From: Phlegmacium glaucopus
Taxonomy: Eukaryota; Basidiomycota; Agaricomycetes; Agaricales; Cortinariaceae
Assembly: GCA_015039465.1 (NCBI GenBank)
Contig: MU130548.1
Coordinates: 64,294 to 128,293, forward strand
Length of the DNA: 64,000 nt
Direction: 5' to 3'
Shown: positions 61,198-64,000 of the stretch, piece after piece
How positions within the stretch are numbered: the stretch's first letter is position 1
Layout of the letters: each line of letters opens with the position of its first letter
Program-made: the position numbers and the translations under genes
Notes under the pieces: generated by a model
What the model was told of the DNA's origin: nothing
The model's input: only the letters and a program-made list of their open reading frames with translations
The model's database searches: none

Positions 61198-61714
61198 TCT
61201 TGGATTATTGTCTTTTTGCCTATACATCGATAATTTTCTCTATCGTCTGAAGACTCTGAACAACACCGTATGGCTTTAAACATTCCGCTTTGTGAGAGCG
61301 TAGTGACCCACCTGAAAGTGTTGATCCTGCTAGACACTTTTCCAACAGTAGAACATAACAAATGGAGTTTGCCTGCTATCGCCAGTTCCAGGTGGTCTAT
61401 TTCAATGTAAATACGTTCCCAATCTATGATTAATACTATAAAGGGTGGAGATATAATGGGGTTACTTAAAGATGGGAGACTGAGATATGAATTGATTTCC
61501 TGTGATGTAATGAATAAAAGTCTGGTGAAAGAAAATGTCCCCATAATTGTATGGATGATAGTTGGTATGTATGTATCTGGGGAAAAGAAAGACAGTCATT
61601 ATCCTAAAATCCAATGAGTGCGGCAACGAGAATGTTTGCATCATGAGAGTAAAAGTCTGTCAAGCACCAAAGATAAAATCAGAATAAGCAGAAGGAAATA
61701 CAAAAAAGTAAGAC
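61198..61714. other. Intergenic, convergent 3' ends
   Basis: AT-rich sequence lies between RPT2 (+) and the following minus-strand gene. No RNA gene or repeat is visible. Confidence 0.5.
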
Positions 61715-63446
61715 CTACTTCAACCACAGTTTTCCACCACCACTTTTTTCTCTTACCAACTCCCACACTCTACGATCCATTCGACTGCCCGCTAACGCAT
61801 CCAATAAAAACTGCTTGCCTTCTTTAGTACCTTCACCTTCCAAGGTCCATTCACCAAACCAACCTTTCCCAACATCACCTTCATGCCCCTTCTGAAATCT
61901 CACCACCCTAGCTATCCATGTGTACTTCTTAACAAAGGCACACCCTTTCGGTGAATGTGGACTCGGGACCTTGTTCGTTGAATAAATGAGCGTTAATTCG
62001 GGTATATCATCGCAGATAGGGAATTGATCTATGACATATGTGAAATTGGCGAAGGGGTGTGTGATATGAGCGTAATAAAAAGGGGAAGGCAGGGTGAGGG
62101 CATCGTCAAGGGGAAGCAAGTTCGGTGGGGAATAAGGGATGAGGAATTGCCCATCGAATATTAACCATTTGACCTGCGACGAGGCATCAGCGCTGCCCCG
62201 TCTTTGATCCGATCGGGACTGTGAAAGATAATCGGTTGGAGAGAAGTCGTCCACCTCTGAAGAAGTATCTTCCGCATTCGGAGGGACAAAGCCAAAGTTG
62301 CAAACTATGTCACCAGTTGAAAGATGTGGCCACAAACCCGAATCGACGAGTTGGCGTTCGCAGGAGATAAGGCTCTCGTCATCATCATCGAGTGTTGTGC
62401 AAGGCACAAAGACACGCAAGATGGGTGCACGATTACGACAAGTAGCGCCAGAAAGATCGTGAAGAGATTGAGTACGGGAACTAGTTGATGAAAAGCTATC
62501 ATGACCTGCAATAGAACTGTGAGACCCTGTAGTAGATGAATCACTAGAAGTGTTTGTGGCGAAACGACGATGTGGATGAGCCAAGTATGCCGATCTCCGC
62601 CAGGTATTGGAATACATTTTTAAAGTCCGAGGTTCACGTGCCGGAGGGAGATTAGAGTTCCTTCCAAACATAGAAATACGACGTAACTTTTTGGAAGGAG
62701 GCTGTGACATCATTGCAGGGCTGTTCACGACAGATACGGGTACTTGCACATACGCAAGAGGCGTTGGGAATGTCAACTCGCGAATATTCTGGGCTGGCAT
62801 CAACTGTGCTTTCCATCTGAGTTCTTCTGGTTCCAATGGCATAGCCTCAGAGGAACTGTGAGCGAGGGATTGCAAAAATAACACGAAGCGGGAATGCGCA
62901 GCCGTCAGAGCTACGAGTTTTGCTGTCATATCGTCGTCCTCAAAAGTCGAATACATTGATGTTAAGATGCGTAGGGCGTGCATGGGATATCGATGTAGAC
63001 CAAAACGTTGTGATATCACTGCAAAATCAGTTAGCGATCATCATTGCTTGCGGCCGCTCGTGGACCTTCGTGGACGTACATAACAGATCCAAATCCAAAA
63101 TAGATATTTCCATGTCCTGGAAATGATTAAGGTCCCGGTTCCGCAGACAATAACCGTACCCGACTACATAGCGGGTAAGGATGACATCCCTTAGATCAGT
63201 GTCCCGAAACAAATTACGAACGTGCTGACAGGTGCAGAATAGATGATAGAGGTCAGACCAGTCCGTGTATGCGATGAATCGAGCAAGAATCGAGCGATAT
63301 TGGAGAATGGTCAGAAGCGTCAAGCCCTTGGGGGAATGTACGGGACTCGAAGAAAAACTGTGTGTTTGCTGGACACCTGTGGGGATTGATAAGGAAAGTT
63401 TCAGAGGAGGGGCCAACGCTATTGATCGTAAAGTACTCTGCGACAT
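61715..63446 (-). CDS. F-box-like fungal protein with low-complexity middle
   Basis: Two exons (63446-63080 and 63018-61715) encode 556 residues. The N-terminal part after a Ser/Pro leader reads LTLLTILQYRSILARFIAYTDWSDLYHLFCTCQHVRNLF. It has the spacing of a degenerate F-box-like helical domain (L..L..IL.RF..YTDW.DL..LF.TC). A Ser-rich disordered middle follows (ATNTSSDSSTTGSHSS). The ordered C-terminal part includes ILRVFVPCTTLDDDDESLISCERQL, KWLIFDGQFLIPY, IDQFPICDDIPELTLIYS and a final basic helix (RRVWELVREKSGGGKLWLK). Proteins of this shape are common in Agaricomycetes and uncharacterised; I give no function. The first in-frame ATG is at 63446. Confidence 0.7.
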
Positions 63447-64000
63447 TGTCAAGGTAAGAGTAGGTTTACGAGTTGTAGCGTTGGCTGGATTGTCGAGGGG
63501 GATGAGAGGGTTTTTTTCCTGGGATACAGTGTGCGGCGGGTATGCTCGGATTGGAGGTTATTGAGGAACCAGCAAGAGTTCGGGTACAGTTCAAGGTCTA
63601 TTAACCAAACAGTGAGCCCGCCATGAAAAAATAATCAAATGGGAGTAAATGGGCACCTTGTTGAATGGTTACGCGGGACAGGCTGGGGACTCATGGAGGA
63701 TCGTAATTATATATAAAAACGGATGTCCAAGATATCCATGATCCCTTTAAGACTCAGAGACTCAAAGTAGACGTGACCATTTTTCCAAGCCACGTGATTA
63801 TGCCGTAATGACATTGACAACACTCGGAGTTTCTAAAGTACATATATAGGTCAGGGGCTAGCACAGATGGAGCTGGCCAATTCGGTACCCCAAGACCTGT
63901 TTAAATGTTAGTTTGATCTGAACAATGCAGAACTGAAGGAGAAACCTGTGGCTTCCACCGAGCTTCTTGCAGATAAGCTGGTTTCTCGCAAAAGGAAGGT
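63447..64000. other. Window edge, possible start of another gene
   Basis: Mostly non-coding. At 63868 an ATG opens MELANSVPQDLFKC and then TAG. The same frame continues as protein-like NAELKEKPVASTELLADKL to the window end. This could be an exon of a gene running off the edge, or a decayed fragment. Confidence 0.3.

Overview
The window is eukaryotic nuclear DNA, almost certainly from a filamentous basidiomycete and most likely an Agaricomycete. The protein genes are cut by many introns of about 50-65 bp with GT-AG ends. The gene set is typical of a fungus: Tps1, Erg3, a Pmc1-like Ca2+-ATPase, a membrane P450, F-box/LRR-type proteins and an intron-bearing tRNA. I rebuilt the splicing of many genes by hand. 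Where exon coordinates or residue counts are given, the exon sum is a multiple of three.

Layout. 0-4.5 kb: the 3' end of an F-box/LRR-type gene, a DsbA/FrnE-like oxidoreductase, and a C2-domain protein with a repetitive proline-rich tail (- strand). 4.5-6.9 kb: non-genic, dominated by a 1.3-kb transposable element with perfect 33-bp terminal inverted repeats (TIRs) and an 8-bp target-site duplication (TSD). 6.9-24.2 kb: the most unusual block. Two highly similar ABCC-type transporter genes lie in opposite orientation on either side of ORC1. The left copy is broken by a frameshift, an assembly gap and an inverted fragment. The right copy looks intact. A decayed duplicate of the ORC1 5' end lies beyond the right copy, so direct repeats of about 200 bp bracket that copy. 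Two further transposon traces sit beside the relic.

24.2-35.3 kb: housekeeping genes, namely a Dbp6-like DEAD-box helicase, a C3HC/Rsm1 zinc-finger protein, a PPR-like protein, ribosomal stalk protein P0 and trehalose-6-phosphate synthase. 35.3-38.7 kb: gene-poor, but it holds a small four-exon gene too fragmented to show as a long ORF, and a split tRNA, probably Arg(CCG). 38.7-48.1 kb: Pmc1-like Ca2+-ATPase, Rae1/Gle2, a P450 and a doubtful small ORF. 48.1-50.0 kb: a transposon graveyard with two short TIR elements, one of them a second member of the 8-bp-TSD family. 50.0-56.1 kb: Erg3, a DUF1295 protein, an AT-hook/SANT-like protein and Vps51. 56.7-64 kb: a frame-disrupted small gene, YIPF6/Yip4 head-to-head with proteasome subunit Rpt2, and a low-complexity F-box-like protein.

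Most genes are independent housekeeping loci and there is no operon logic. The parts worth following up are the ORC1/ABC rearrangement, the 8-bp-TSD transposon family and the small spliced gene at 36.0-36.6 kb.
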